The position numbers and the translations under genes are program-made. The notes under the pieces were generated by a model. The model was not told where the DNA came from, searched no databases, and saw only the letters and a list, made by a program, of their open reading frames with translations. This document shows positions 9,007 to 17,687 of a DNA stretch of 64,000 nt, piece by piece (the first letter of the stretch is position 1; each line of letters begins with the position of its first letter). The stretch is from contig BNHL01000001.1 of NCBI GenBank assembly GCA_015472025.1, positions 4,948,001 to 5,012,000 of the forward strand, in the 5' to 3' direction. Source of the stretch: Cytophagales bacterium WSM2-2 (GTDB taxonomy: Bacteria > Bacteroidota > Bacteroidia > Cytophagales > Cyclobacteriaceae).

Positions 9007-9360
9007 TTATTTTGCTTTTTTAGCTGTTTTTTTACTCAAACTTCTCTTTCCCTTAACCAACTCATAGGAATGATCAATCCATTCCTTCAAAAGTTTATCC
9101 GGTACGCTCCTATCATTAACCACAGTGTTCCAGTGCTTCTTGTTCATGTGATAGCCCGGCTGTACAGCATCATGTTCCTCGCGCAATTGTACCGCCTTTT
9201 CAGGATCACATTTCAGGTTAACACTCGCAAACGTTTCAACATCTGTTATTGCAAATATCTTCCCATTCACTTTGTAAACGAGCGTCTCTTCACCAAACGG
9301 AAACTCTTCTGTGACGCCCTCTTTTGCTAAACAATAGTCGCGGAAAAATTCCAGGTTCAC
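9007..9360 (-). CDS. MmcQ/YjbR family protein
   Basis: The 117-residue product matches the YjbR/MmcQ family across its length. It has the N-terminal LEFFRDYCLAKEGVTEEFPFG segment, the KIFA strand, and the GYHMNKKHWNTV core. These proteins have a CyaY-like fold and are described as DNA-binding; their cellular role is unclear. The C-terminus is Lys-rich (KKTAKKAK). The start is a GTG at 9360 whose bases overlap the TGA stop of the upstream 67-residue gene, which implies translational coupling. No ATG nearby fits the family's N-terminus better. Confidence 0.85.
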   Translation of the reverse strand: MNLEFFRDYCLAKEGVTEEFPFGEETLVYKVNGKIFAITDVETFASVNLKCDPEKAVQLREEHDAVQPGYHMNKKHWNTVVNDRSVPDKLLKEWIDHSYELVKGKRSLSKKTAKKAK

Positions 9361-9560
9361 AAGAAACGTTTGATGATGAAATAGATCACTCCAATCAGGA
9401 ACATAATTATAGCCAGGCGATTTACCCCATGCATCATCCTGATGTTAATGTTTGTAGGTCTTTGCGAATTCTTTCCGCGAAAGAAATAGGCTCCGATTTC
9501 ACCCAGTGAAAAGAAATCCCTGAGCGTCATTTTTTTTCTTTCTTGTGGTTGGTTTTCCAT
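9357..9560 (-). CDS. Small single-pass membrane protein (DUF6728-like)
   Basis: The 67-residue protein has a soluble N-terminal half (MTLRDFFSLGEIGAYFFRGK) and one hydrophobic segment at about 49-66, ending in KRFL. It resembles a small uncharacterised Bacteroidota family annotated as DUF6728, with the conserved MHGVNRL stretch just before the membrane segment. Assignment is from memory of the motif pattern, so moderately sure. It lies one base after the end of ispG and overlaps the start of the YjbR-like gene by four bases, so it is in the ispG operon. Function unknown. Confidence 0.7.
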   Translation of the reverse strand: MENQPQERKKMTLRDFFSLGEIGAYFFRGKNSQRPTNINIRMMHGVNRLAIIMFLIGVIYFIIKRFL

Positions 9561-9561
9561 A

Positions 9562-11532
9562 TCAAACGAGTTGCACGGGCTGTTCTGTTTCTACCCAATT
9601 GTTGTCTTCCTTAATCAAATCAATCAGTTGATCTACGGCCTGCGCTGCAGGTACATTCCGTTTCACCACTTCTTTTCCTCTGTACAACGTAATTCGCCCC
9701 GGTCCCGACCCAACATACCCATAATCAGCATCTGCCATCTCGCCCGGGCCGTTGACTATACAACCCATAATCCCTATTTTAATTCCCTTCAGGTGACTGG
9801 TGCGGAATCGAATTTTAGCTGTCGTCTCCTGCAAATCAAAGAGCGTGCGTCCACAAGAAGGGCACGAGATATATTCTGTCTTCGAAATCCTTGTTCGAGT
9901 AGCTTGCAAGATATTAAACGCTGTTTCATTGATAATCTTGTCCGAAGCACAGTTTTCTGCACGAATAAAGACTCCATCACCAAGACCATCAATCAACAAT
10001 CCACCTGCATCTGTTGCGGCACAAAGTTGCAGTTGCTCTACCGAAAGACTTTTATATGTTCGGCTGATAATCACCGGGGCCATACAATCATTTTCGATCA
10101 ATTCCACAAAGAACCTTCTCTGCTCAGCTAATCCATGATCATTTGATGTGTTCAGGATAATCACCGCAGTCGCGTCTGATCTGAGTTTTGAAATCAATTC
10201 TCCAGAAAGATCAGGCAGCGAAACGCTTACGAAATTCAGATTGCTTGAACTATCAGCCACAGCCAGGTATTCATTTGTTTCCAACACTGGGTAAGCTCTG
10301 TCCTGGCCCCTTCTTTCAAGCCATGTTTTGTAATTGTAGATGAGTCCCAGCGTGCCCGGAATTTCAAAGTCGATCGTTCGGTCACCAAGGTAAATAAAGT
10401 CACACGCCATGTCGGCAATATTCCATTTGTCCAATGGTACGGAGTAATGATAGCCGAGAGAGAATAACGATGCTGCCGTGATTTTCTCTTTTGATGAAAA
10501 ATCTGAGATTACTCTTGGCACGTGATGGCCACCTCCAACATTAACGACCTCGATAGTTGATCTTCGTTTGTATTCAAACGGGTTGATTGGGTAGTTCCTT
10601 ATCTCAGGAATAGTAACAGTCGATTTTCTATTGCTGTACCGGTTGGCCAATTGCTGCGCCACAGGTACCTCAGCTTCTGGTTCCTCAGTCAATGACACTC
10701 GAATAGTATCTCCCAATCCGTCTTCCAGGAGCGTGCCTATCCCAACAGATGATTTTATCCGTCCGTCCTCTCCATCACCTGCTTCCGTAACACCCAGGTG
10801 CAACGGGTACGGTTGAAATTTTTCTTCATCCAGTTTTTGCACCAGCAACCGATACGCCTGAACCATCACCTGAGGATTGCTTGCCTTCATCGACAACACG
10901 ATGTTGTAGTAATTCAAATCCTCGCATATGCGTAAAAACTCCAGTGCACTTTCCACCATGCCCAGTGGCGTGTCACCGTAACGGCTCATAATCCTGTCGG
11001 AGAGTGATCCATGGTTGGTACCAATCCGCATGGCCGTTCCGTATTCTTTGCAGATTTTAATCAGTGGTGTAAACTTCTTACGAATCCGGTCGAGTTCCTC
11101 ATTATAAGAAGAATCCGTGTAGTCAATGGCTTCAAATTTTTTCTTGTCGGCATAGTTGCCGGGATTCACCCTCACTTTTTCAACCAGTCGGGCGGCAAGC
11201 TCGGCAGCATTGGGAGTAAAATGGATGTCAGCAATCAGAGGAACGGAGTAGCCCCGCTTTCTCAATTCATTCTTTATCTCCTGCAAGTTCTGTGCTTCTT
11301 TAATGCTGGGTGCAGTGATTCTGACATATTCGCATCCTGCTTCTACCATACGAATAGTTTGCTCTACAGAACCATTCGTGTCCATAGTATCAATGGTGGT
11401 CATCGATTGAATACGGATGGGGTTGTTCCCTCCCAGTGCCACATCCCCGATCTTTACTTCGTGCGTCTTCCTACGGCTATAATCGGTAAGGCTATTGCAA
11501 TACTTACTCCAGTTTTCTTTGGGTTCGCTCAC
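9562..11532 (-). CDS. ispG: 4-hydroxy-3-methylbut-2-enyl-diphosphate synthase, long form
   Basis: IspG (GcpE) carries out the penultimate step of the MEP isoprenoid pathway, converting cyclic methylerythritol diphosphate to HMBPP with a [4Fe-4S] cluster. The 656-residue chain starts with the TIM-barrel domain (IGDVALGGNNPIRIQSMT). It has the long central insertion seen in plant, chlamydial and Bacteroidota enzymes, and ends in the reductase-like cluster domain. Cluster ligands are visible as CPSCGRT (Cys557, Cys560) and MGCIVNGPGE (Cys591, Glu598). The start is GTG; an in-frame TAG lies three codons upstream, so it cannot extend far. The cluster would be supplied by the Suf system encoded at 58880-64000. 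Confidence 0.97.
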   Translation of the reverse strand: MSEPKENWSKYCNSLTDYSRRKTHEVKIGDVALGGNNPIRIQSMTTIDTMDTNGSVEQTIRMVEAGCEYVRITAPSIKEAQNLQEIKNELRKRGYSVPLIADIHFTPNAAELAARLVEKVRVNPGNYADKKKFEAIDYTDSSYNEELDRIRKKFTPLIKICKEYGTAMRIGTNHGSLSDRIMSRYGDTPLGMVESALEFLRICEDLNYYNIVLSMKASNPQVMVQAYRLLVQKLDEEKFQPYPLHLGVTEAGDGEDGRIKSSVGIGTLLEDGLGDTIRVSLTEEPEAEVPVAQQLANRYSNRKSTVTIPEIRNYPINPFEYKRRSTIEVVNVGGGHHVPRVISDFSSKEKITAASLFSLGYHYSVPLDKWNIADMACDFIYLGDRTIDFEIPGTLGLIYNYKTWLERRGQDRAYPVLETNEYLAVADSSSNLNFVSVSLPDLSGELISKLRSDATAVIILNTSNDHGLAEQRRFFVELIENDCMAPVIISRTYKSLSVEQLQLCAATDAGGLLIDGLGDGVFIRAENCASDKIINETAFNILQATRTRISKTEYISCPSCGRTLFDLQETTAKIRFRTSHLKGIKIGIMGCIVNGPGEMADADYGYVGSGPGRITLYRGKEVVKRNVPAAQAVDQLIDLIKEDNNWVETEQPVQLV

Positions 11533-11551
11533 AAATTTCTATTTCAAGCTT

Positions 11552-11559
11552 CAAAGTTA
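11552..11559 (-). promoter_or_regulatory. Candidate -7 box (TAACTTTG) for ispG
   Basis: A minus-strand TAnnTTTG match lies 20 bases before the ispG GTG, in the 28-base gap after recQ. No TTG is at the right -33 distance; ispG may also be read through from recQ. Confidence 0.4.
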
Positions 11560-11560
11560 G

Positions 11561-13462
11561 TTACTTCTTGTGCAACATCCATATTTCATCGTAGGCAATT
11601 GCCCCAGCATCGACAAGCTCCCTTACAGCTTCTGTAAAAAGTTCTTTGTCCCTTGCCGCTACCGCTGCCTCAAGCTCATCAATTGACATCGATTTCTGTG
11701 TCAACAAGTAAAGTATCTGATCCAAGTAATCCTTGAGCATAGCTGAATTGTCTTTTTTCTTTTTCGACAAGCACACATCGCAGATTCCACAGGTGACGTA
11801 AGTGATCTCATTGAAATACTCCTGAATTACCTGCATCCGGCAACGCGTGGTTTGCTCCGCGTAATCGATCATGGCATCCATCTTACTGAAATGTAAATCT
11901 CTTCGTTTATCAAATTCCTTTTTGTTTACCGGGAGGCGATCCGCATCTTGTCGCGGCATCACGAGAACAATCTGTGGATCATCAGAAGCTGGTTCATAGA
12001 TCACGATCTGTTGTTGATGAAGTTTTTGGAGTGTTGTCTTTACCTCGCTCATTGAGATTTTCAGCGCTCCAGCAATCTGGCTTTCTGAAATCGCTACGAA
12101 TTCCGAGAATAACTCTGCCCCATACAAACGCAGCATTGCCTTAATAAGAGGATCGAACTTCGCATTGGCAACCTGAAATTCATAGATCTTTGTCTTGTCC
12201 ATCTGAAAGTGAACACGGCTCGGACGATGGAAGCCTTCGTTTAAAAGAATCAGCCCGGTTTCCTCCAGTTTTTTCAGTGCGGGATAAACTTCAGCCTGTT
12301 TATAGTTAAAGCGTGAGCAGAAAACATCCATATCGAAATTGAAAGCTTCACCTTCACTACTACCGATAGCGATCTGAAAGAAATTGCACAGCGCCTGGTA
12401 CACATTTTTCAGGTCGCTCAGATCAGGCTGCGAAAGTTCTGTTTTGTGCCGGAGCGACAATACATCCGTTTCGTGAAAAACGATTGTTGCGTAGCTCTTT
12501 ATTCCGTCCCTTCCGGCTCTGCCCGCTTCCTGGTAATAGGACTCCATATTTTCGGGCAAGTCCATGTGCACCACAATTCGAACGTCCGGTTTGTTGATCC
12601 CCATCCCGAAGGCACTTGTTGAGACCATAACACGGACATTGTTATCGATCCATTGCCGCTGGCGTTGCTCGCGCTCTTCTGAACTCAGCCCCGCGTGGTA
12701 AAATGTGGAAGCTATTTTATTTCTCCCCAAAAATTTCGAAGTTGTTTCTGTTCCTTTTCGTGAACGAACATATATAATCGCTGAGCCCCTGACTTTTTTC
12801 AGGATATCCAGCAACTGCTTTTCCTTGGATTCTGTTTTCCTCACAACCAATGACAGGTTATCGCGCGCAAAACTCCTCTGGAAAAGTACGGGAGAGTTCA
12901 TCTGCAACCTGGCAGCAATATCGTCACGCACTTGTGATGTGGCTGAAGCAGTAAGCGCCATAAACGGAATACCCGGTTTGAGTTCGCGCAACGTGGCTAT
13001 TTCGAGATAAGGCGGTCTGAAGTCATAACCCCATTGCGAAATACAGTGAGCCTCGTCAATGGCAACGAGATTCACTTTCATTTTCTTAAACCGTTCCCGG
13101 AAGATTTCGGTTTGCAAGCGTTCCGGTGATACGTAAAGGAATTTCTTCTTCCCGTAGACGCAATTGTCGAGTGCAATATCGATCTCCATACGATTCATTC
13201 CCGAATGAATAGCTACCGCTTCAATTCCCGCTTTTATGAGTTGCTGTACCTGGTCTTGCATCAAAGCGATCAATGGTGAGACCACCACACATATCCCCTC
13301 CTTCATCATTGCTGTCACCTGGAAACAAACAGACTTACCTGCGCCAGTGGGCAGAATAGCAACCACGTCTTTTCCTTCTAAAGATGCGGAGATGATTTCA
13401 CCCTGTGGCGAGCGGAATTCAGAATAGCCCCAGTATTTTTTAAGAATGGATGAAGGAGTCAA
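11561..13462 (-). CDS. RecQ family ATP-dependent DNA helicase
   Basis: The 633-residue superfamily 2 helicase unwinds DNA 3' to 5' in recombination and repair. Motif 0/I are clear: FRSPQGEII, then LPTGAGKS with Lys43. DEAH is at 136-139 within IDEAHCISQWGYDFRP, followed by SAT near 173, and motif VI is QEAGRAGRDG. The RecQ-C-terminal region carries the zinc-binding cysteines CRMQVIQ and CGICDVC. It has a shortened C-terminus with no recognisable HRDC domain. The start is TTG and gives the usual N-terminus (TPSSILKKYWGYSEFR). Bacteroidota often carry more than one RecQ, so I leave the gene symbol open. Confidence 0.95.
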   Translation of the reverse strand: MTPSSILKKYWGYSEFRSPQGEIISASLEGKDVVAILPTGAGKSVCFQVTAMMKEGICVVVSPLIALMQDQVQQLIKAGIEAVAIHSGMNRMEIDIALDNCVYGKKKFLYVSPERLQTEIFRERFKKMKVNLVAIDEAHCISQWGYDFRPPYLEIATLRELKPGIPFMALTASATSQVRDDIAARLQMNSPVLFQRSFARDNLSLVVRKTESKEKQLLDILKKVRGSAIIYVRSRKGTETTSKFLGRNKIASTFYHAGLSSEEREQRQRQWIDNNVRVMVSTSAFGMGINKPDVRIVVHMDLPENMESYYQEAGRAGRDGIKSYATIVFHETDVLSLRHKTELSQPDLSDLKNVYQALCNFFQIAIGSSEGEAFNFDMDVFCSRFNYKQAEVYPALKKLEETGLILLNEGFHRPSRVHFQMDKTKIYEFQVANAKFDPLIKAMLRLYGAELFSEFVAISESQIAGALKISMSEVKTTLQKLHQQQIVIYEPASDDPQIVLVMPRQDADRLPVNKKEFDKRRDLHFSKMDAMIDYAEQTTRCRMQVIQEYFNEITYVTCGICDVCLSKKKKDNSAMLKDYLDQILYLLTQKSMSIDELEAAVAARDKELFTEAVRELVDAGAIAYDEIWMLHKK

Positions 13463-13482
13463 ATGATTAAAACTTTGTCATC

Positions 13483-13490
13483 CAAAGTTA
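13483..13490 (-). promoter_or_regulatory. Candidate -7 box (TAACTTTG) for the recQ-type gene
   Basis: A minus-strand TAnnTTTG match lies 20 bases upstream of the TTG start. It is the same octamer, at the same distance, as the one before ispG. There is no good -33 TTG. Confidence 0.45.
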
Positions 13491-13511
13491 GTCATTCCAC
13501 TCAGGTACGAG

Positions 13512-14360
13512 TTATTTAGCTGATCCTTGCAGAAGCTTCACTCCAATTTCGCCCAGATGTTTGCGAAGGATGTTTTTATAGCTAGCGCTGTTGGTATATC
13601 CGCCATTCGCCTTGAAGAATTCATCAAGGATTGGGAGCCAGTCGCTGTTCATAGGTTGGACGAAACCATATTGCTCTGATGATCTGTCAGCCACCGGGTG
13701 ACGCTTCACTTGCTTGTGCAGCTGAACTGCTTCCAGATAAAACGTAAGATCGAGGTAAGCGAAACCATTTCCAGCCGTAACTTTCTCCAATGTTTCCTGG
13801 CTATTGCTTGTGAGGATGATTTTCACATTTGGAAAATATTTCTGCTTTAGTTCGTTGGTACGTTTTTCATTCAGTGTTCCTTTTGCTGTATAGGCAGTAA
13901 GTTTTCCGAATGTCGTAGGCAAATCCTCCATCTTCTCGAGGGTAGGCACAGTACTTTGGGTAATCAAAAAGGTGAGATTGGTAATATAGGGAGGGCTAAA
14001 CTTTACTTCTTTCTTGCGTTCGTCTGTGATAGTCACGTTGCCAAGCCCAAATACACCGCCTTTAGACGCTTTCACTTTGTCATACATTTCTTTAAAGGAA
14101 GCTCCGTCTCCCACAAATTGTGAAGTCAGTTTCACATTCTTTTTCTCATCAACATATTTAATGAAATCATTGATGATATCGACACAAAGCCCATCGAGTT
14201 TGCCATTCTCTTTGTGAACGAAGCCAAATGTTTCTACATACGCAAGTGAGATTGTTCCGCTTCCCTTTGCTTTTGCCTGCGCCCATGTATCACCCGAATA
14301 TCCCTGAGAAAAACCGTTGATCGCAAAAACGCTAAGACAAAAAACCAGAATCTTTTTCAT
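13512..14360 (-). CDS. Extracellular solute-binding protein, family 3 (amino-acid type)
   Basis: The product is a periplasmic binding protein of the SBP_bac_3 fold. I chose the ATG at 14360, which gives 282 residues opening with a clean signal peptide (MKKILVFCLSVFAINGFSQ); the longer reading frame to 14429 only adds a non-signal leader. Family features include the FGFVHKENGKLDGLCVDII strand-helix and the conserved VTITDERKKEVKFSPPY hinge segment. Such proteins normally feed an ABC importer or a sensor, but no permease or ATPase gene lies nearby. It follows an enoyl-CoA hydratase gene on the same strand. Ligand unknown; an amino acid or a small organic acid is likely from the family. Confidence 0.88.
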   Translation of the reverse strand: MKKILVFCLSVFAINGFSQGYSGDTWAQAKAKGSGTISLAYVETFGFVHKENGKLDGLCVDIINDFIKYVDEKKNVKLTSQFVGDGASFKEMYDKVKASKGGVFGLGNVTITDERKKEVKFSPPYITNLTFLITQSTVPTLEKMEDLPTTFGKLTAYTAKGTLNEKRTNELKQKYFPNVKIILTSNSQETLEKVTAGNGFAYLDLTFYLEAVQLHKQVKRHPVADRSSEQYGFVQPMNSDWLPILDEFFKANGGYTNSASYKNILRKHLGEIGVKLLQGSAK

Positions 14361-14433
14361 AGGTCCGTTTATAGTGCAACTCATTTTGATTGTGTCGGGT
14401 AAAGATCGTTTTTCATTACTAATAAACAAATCA

Positions 14434-15207
14434 CTACCAGTTCAAGTTTTCTTTATTTAAAAATGAAGCAATCCCTTTTTTGCAGTCATCCGATGCGCGC
14501 ATTTCCGCATTCATCCGGGCAGCATAAGCCAATGCATCAGTTAAGGTCATTGATTGGACCTGGTCGATCATTTGCTTGGTCATCGCCATTGAATGTGCAG
14601 AGTTGTTCTTTATCAGTTTTTGAGCAAATTCCTCAGTTCTCTTTTCGAGTTCGCTTTTCTCAATGATAAAATTGGCAAGTCCAAAATTGACTACTTCATT
14701 TCCCTGAATCAATTCCCCACTTAGGAGGAGATGTTTGGCCCGCTGTTCCCCTATCTTCCTGATCAGAAATACCAGTACCATGGCAGGAATGAATCCAATC
14801 TTCACTTCTGTATATCCAAATTTGGCTTCAGGCACAGCAAATACAAAATCGCAAACCGTGGCAAGACCACAACCGCCTGCAAGAGCATGCCCCTGTACCT
14901 GCGCGATGACTACTTTTTTTAATTGGTAAACCTGTTGAAACAACTCTCGCAAATGATTTGAGTCAGCCAGGTTCTCATCAAATGAAAATTTTTGCAATTG
15001 CTGTAAGTAAGCCAGGTCTGCTCCCGCACAAAAAGCCTCACCGTTGGCACGTAAAACAATCACCTTGGTGGCGCTGTCATTTTCTGCTTTCGTGAAAGTC
15101 TCTTTTAAGGCAGCGACCAATTCGTGGCTTAAGGCGTTTCTTTTCTCAGGACGATTTAATGTGATATAACCAATCCTGTCTTTGACTTCGTATAAAACTA
15201 AACTCAT
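14434..15207 (-). CDS. Enoyl-CoA hydratase/isomerase family protein (methylglutaconyl-CoA hydratase-like)
   Basis: The 257-residue crotonase-fold enzyme has the oxyanion-hole region GEAFCAGADLAYLQ and the GHALAGGCGLATVCD segment. The catalytic-acid position is kept as Glu in FGYTEVKIGFIPA. At the first acid position of classical enoyl-CoA hydratases (the Glu of GGCEL) this protein has Gly (GGCGL). That, with the IGFIPAMV stretch, resembles LiuC-type methylglutaconyl-CoA hydratases of leucine breakdown. No other leucine-pathway gene is adjacent, although a biotin carboxylase lies at 23328. It starts 3 bases after the ComEC-like gene ends, so co-transcription is likely. Exact substrate is inference. 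Confidence 0.88.
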   Translation of the reverse strand: MSLVLYEVKDRIGYITLNRPEKRNALSHELVAALKETFTKAENDSATKVIVLRANGEAFCAGADLAYLQQLQKFSFDENLADSNHLRELFQQVYQLKKVVIAQVQGHALAGGCGLATVCDFVFAVPEAKFGYTEVKIGFIPAMVLVFLIRKIGEQRAKHLLLSGELIQGNEVVNFGLANFIIEKSELEKRTEEFAQKLIKNNSAHSMAMTKQMIDQVQSMTLTDALAYAARMNAEMRASDDCKKGIASFLNKENLNW

Positions 15208-15210
15208 AAT

Positions 15211-17268
15211 TTATTTGATAAAAGCTCCTTCCAGCAGAACAAATTGAATCGGCCGGCTTGTACCTGATTTCATCATCTCGACATACTTTCTGGAGTTACT
15301 TCCGTCAAAAATAATTTTTTTAACATTCAGTTGCGCTAACTGTTTTTTTGATAATGAATTCTGACTGACCAAGAGCAAATCAATGGCAGTATTGAAAGGA
15401 AAGCGATCATTTTTGTTATCGATCCAGGCTACCAGTTCATTTTGCCAGTTGAAATACGTGACTCCCCTCTGTTCCAATACAAAAGGCACCTCGCTTCCTG
15501 AGAACGTGATGCCATGGATCACCCGGTTAGGTTGAATATGAAATCGAACGCGATCCGGATCTTTTTCCATTAATGAGTCTATCCGGAAATAGGAATTGCC
15601 CCGATCAATAAATTCAAATGCCTGATGTCCTCCGATGCTGTAAACTATGAACTGCTTTTGATCAACTTCTTTCGAAAAATGCGTCCATTGGATGAAAGTA
15701 AAGAGAACTGCGAGGCCAAACGCTAAATACAGCCACCGGATAGAGCGAAATTCAAAAAGCAGGATCAGCGAAAGTAATATTCCCATCAATATCCAGCATT
15801 GTAAAATTGAAATATGAATGTTATTAATCAGGCTTACAGGCAATGCTTCCGTTTTGAACACAATCCAGTTCAAGGCTTTAATCATCCATTCCAGAATCCA
15901 CCCGGTGAGAGAAGCCAGGGGAGAGATGAAATTAACCGCGAGCAAAAAAATACCAACCACCAAAACAAGCGAGGACAGCGGGATAACAAACAGGTTAGAA
16001 ATCAAAAAGTAAGTCGGGAACTGGTGAAAGAACAGCAGGCCCAACGCAAATGTTGCGACCTGTGCAGCTAATGAGACACAGGTGATCTGCCACACCCAAT
16101 CGCCAATGAAATTGTTTATGTCCCAGAGATTGTAAAGAGGCCGCTGAAGATAGACAATGCCCAGCACAGCGAGGTATGACAATTGAAATCCCACCGACAT
16201 AATCAAGTACGGATTATAAATGAGCAACACGAAAACGGACGCAGCGAGCGTGTTGTAAATATTGGTTCGCTTACCGAAAGGCCTGGCGAACGCTATGAAT
16301 GAAAACATGGTGACTGCCCGAAGTACCGATGGTGAATTTCCAGTAACGAAAGAAAAAGTCCACAGGCAAACGAGACTTACAATCGCTACAATCCATTTGC
16401 TGCCTTTGAATTTATCGAGGGGTTTGAATAGAAACAGGATTATGGCATAGATGATCCCAATGTGCATTCCGGAAACGGCAAGAACATGCATGGCTCCGCT
16501 AGCAGCGTAGGCACTTTGCAACTCGTTGTCAATTCCGTCAGTGACACCCAGGACGAGACCCATGGCGATGCCTTGTTCGTCCTGGCCATGAACAAACTGC
16601 TTGATTTTCTCCATACACCAGGCTCGTGCCCGGTTTGAATAATAGACGAGCCCTTTACGTGACGAAGCACTTAACCACCTGATGTCATTCAGGAAAACGA
16701 ATTGCTGGTGAGAGGTATTTTTGAAACTTAGGAATCGCCGAAAATCAAATTCTCCAGGATTTCCAGGTGACGGAAGCAGTTGCGGATTCCCTTTGACCAA
16801 AATCCGATCCCCATATTCCCAGGGAACCCGAGTTATATTTTTCTTCGAGATGTAAAGCAGCAATCTCCCTGTTAATGTTCGCCATTCATTCTGCTTGGCA
16901 CGAACAAGTTCTATTTCCACTTTCCATGACCTGGACCTCTCTTCCGGAACGCTTTTCACAATAGCTTCGTAAGCCTCAATAGGTTCATCGGTCCTGGAGA
17001 TGTGATCTCCGCGGTTTGATTCCGTAAAGAGAGTTACACGGACATACCCAAGAAGGACTATAATGAATAGGCCGATTAAGCCGGAGTAAAAACCCAATCG
17101 ATGCTCCTTTGAAAATTGTCTTATGACAAGAAATGAAAGGGCTAGAAAAGTAGCCGCTCCAATGACAATGGGTGCTGAAACTAAATTGGGAAAATAAATA
17201 CTAAGTAAAACTCCACCGGTAAAAAAACCGGCTATGCGGAGCATAGGGAATGGCTGCCAAATAAACAT
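15211..17268 (-). CDS. ComEC/Rec2-related competence membrane protein
   Basis: ComEC forms the inner-membrane channel for single-stranded DNA during natural transformation. The 685-residue protein has N-terminal hydrophobic segments and a DUF4131-like OB-type region (about 85-180). The competence domain follows at about 225-520, with the signature LAVSGMHIGIIYA and many membrane segments. The C-terminal 150 residues do not show the HxHxDH metal motif of the metallo-beta-lactamase-like nuclease domain found in Gram-positive ComEC. This matches a shorter form common in Bacteroidota. It sits immediately upstream of an enoyl-CoA hydratase gene. Whether this organism takes up DNA cannot be told from this one gene. 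Confidence 0.9.
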   Translation of the reverse strand: MFIWQPFPMLRIAGFFTGGVLLSIYFPNLVSAPIVIGAATFLALSFLVIRQFSKEHRLGFYSGLIGLFIIVLLGYVRVTLFTESNRGDHISRTDEPIEAYEAIVKSVPEERSRSWKVEIELVRAKQNEWRTLTGRLLLYISKKNITRVPWEYGDRILVKGNPQLLPSPGNPGEFDFRRFLSFKNTSHQQFVFLNDIRWLSASSRKGLVYYSNRARAWCMEKIKQFVHGQDEQGIAMGLVLGVTDGIDNELQSAYAASGAMHVLAVSGMHIGIIYAIILFLFKPLDKFKGSKWIVAIVSLVCLWTFSFVTGNSPSVLRAVTMFSFIAFARPFGKRTNIYNTLAASVFVLLIYNPYLIMSVGFQLSYLAVLGIVYLQRPLYNLWDINNFIGDWVWQITCVSLAAQVATFALGLLFFHQFPTYFLISNLFVIPLSSLVLVVGIFLLAVNFISPLASLTGWILEWMIKALNWIVFKTEALPVSLINNIHISILQCWILMGILLSLILLFEFRSIRWLYLAFGLAVLFTFIQWTHFSKEVDQKQFIVYSIGGHQAFEFIDRGNSYFRIDSLMEKDPDRVRFHIQPNRVIHGITFSGSEVPFVLEQRGVTYFNWQNELVAWIDNKNDRFPFNTAIDLLLVSQNSLSKKQLAQLNVKKIIFDGSNSRKYVEMMKSGTSRPIQFVLLEGAFIK

Positions 17269-17348
17269 CCGGGAAGATGCTCAGTCGGCTGCTAATTACA
17301 ACTGACAAATTATTAGACTTTCAGAACTACTTATCGAAGTCCTTCAAA

Positions 17349-17636
17349 TCAATAGCCTTCCACGAGAATCATCTTTGTTTTTGCTGTCTGATGACGGATC
17401 GCCTTGGCCGGTGCGTATTCTTCGGAAGCCCACCATTTTTTTGCTAGCTCAGCATTTGGAAATTCGAGGATTACAAAACGCATAGGGTCCCACCCTCCTT
17501 CCAGCGTCTCCATTTTTCCTCCACGTACAATGAATTTTCCCTGGTATTGCGCTAATGAAATCGGTGTGAGTTTTTTGTAGTCCTCGTATTTGACAAGGTC
17601 ATTGATTTCTACTTCGACAACGATATAGGCAGGCAT
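17349..17636 (-). CDS. DUF1330 family protein
   Basis: The 95-residue protein matches the DUF1330 dimeric alpha-beta barrel family. It has the N-terminal AYIVVEVEINDLVKYEDY strand-helix, the GKFIVRGGKMETLEGGW core, and the RFVILEFPNAELAKKWW segment. The family is related in fold to small monooxygenases but has no established reaction. It lies on its own between phoH and the comEC-like gene with gaps of 50 and 80 bases. Confidence 0.9.
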   Translation of the reverse strand: MPAYIVVEVEINDLVKYEDYKKLTPISLAQYQGKFIVRGGKMETLEGGWDPMRFVILEFPNAELAKKWWASEEYAPAKAIRHQTAKTKMILVEGY

Positions 17637-17687
17637 TTGTTTGGTTGTTAGTTATTGATTGGTAGTTGTTCGGGTTAGCTCAGCCTA

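Noticed and set aside
9571..10131. A 186-codon plus-strand reading frame inside ispG
   Set aside because: It is antisense to the conserved ispG core, with no family resemblance and no promoter or leader; it is a by-product of the ispG codon bias.
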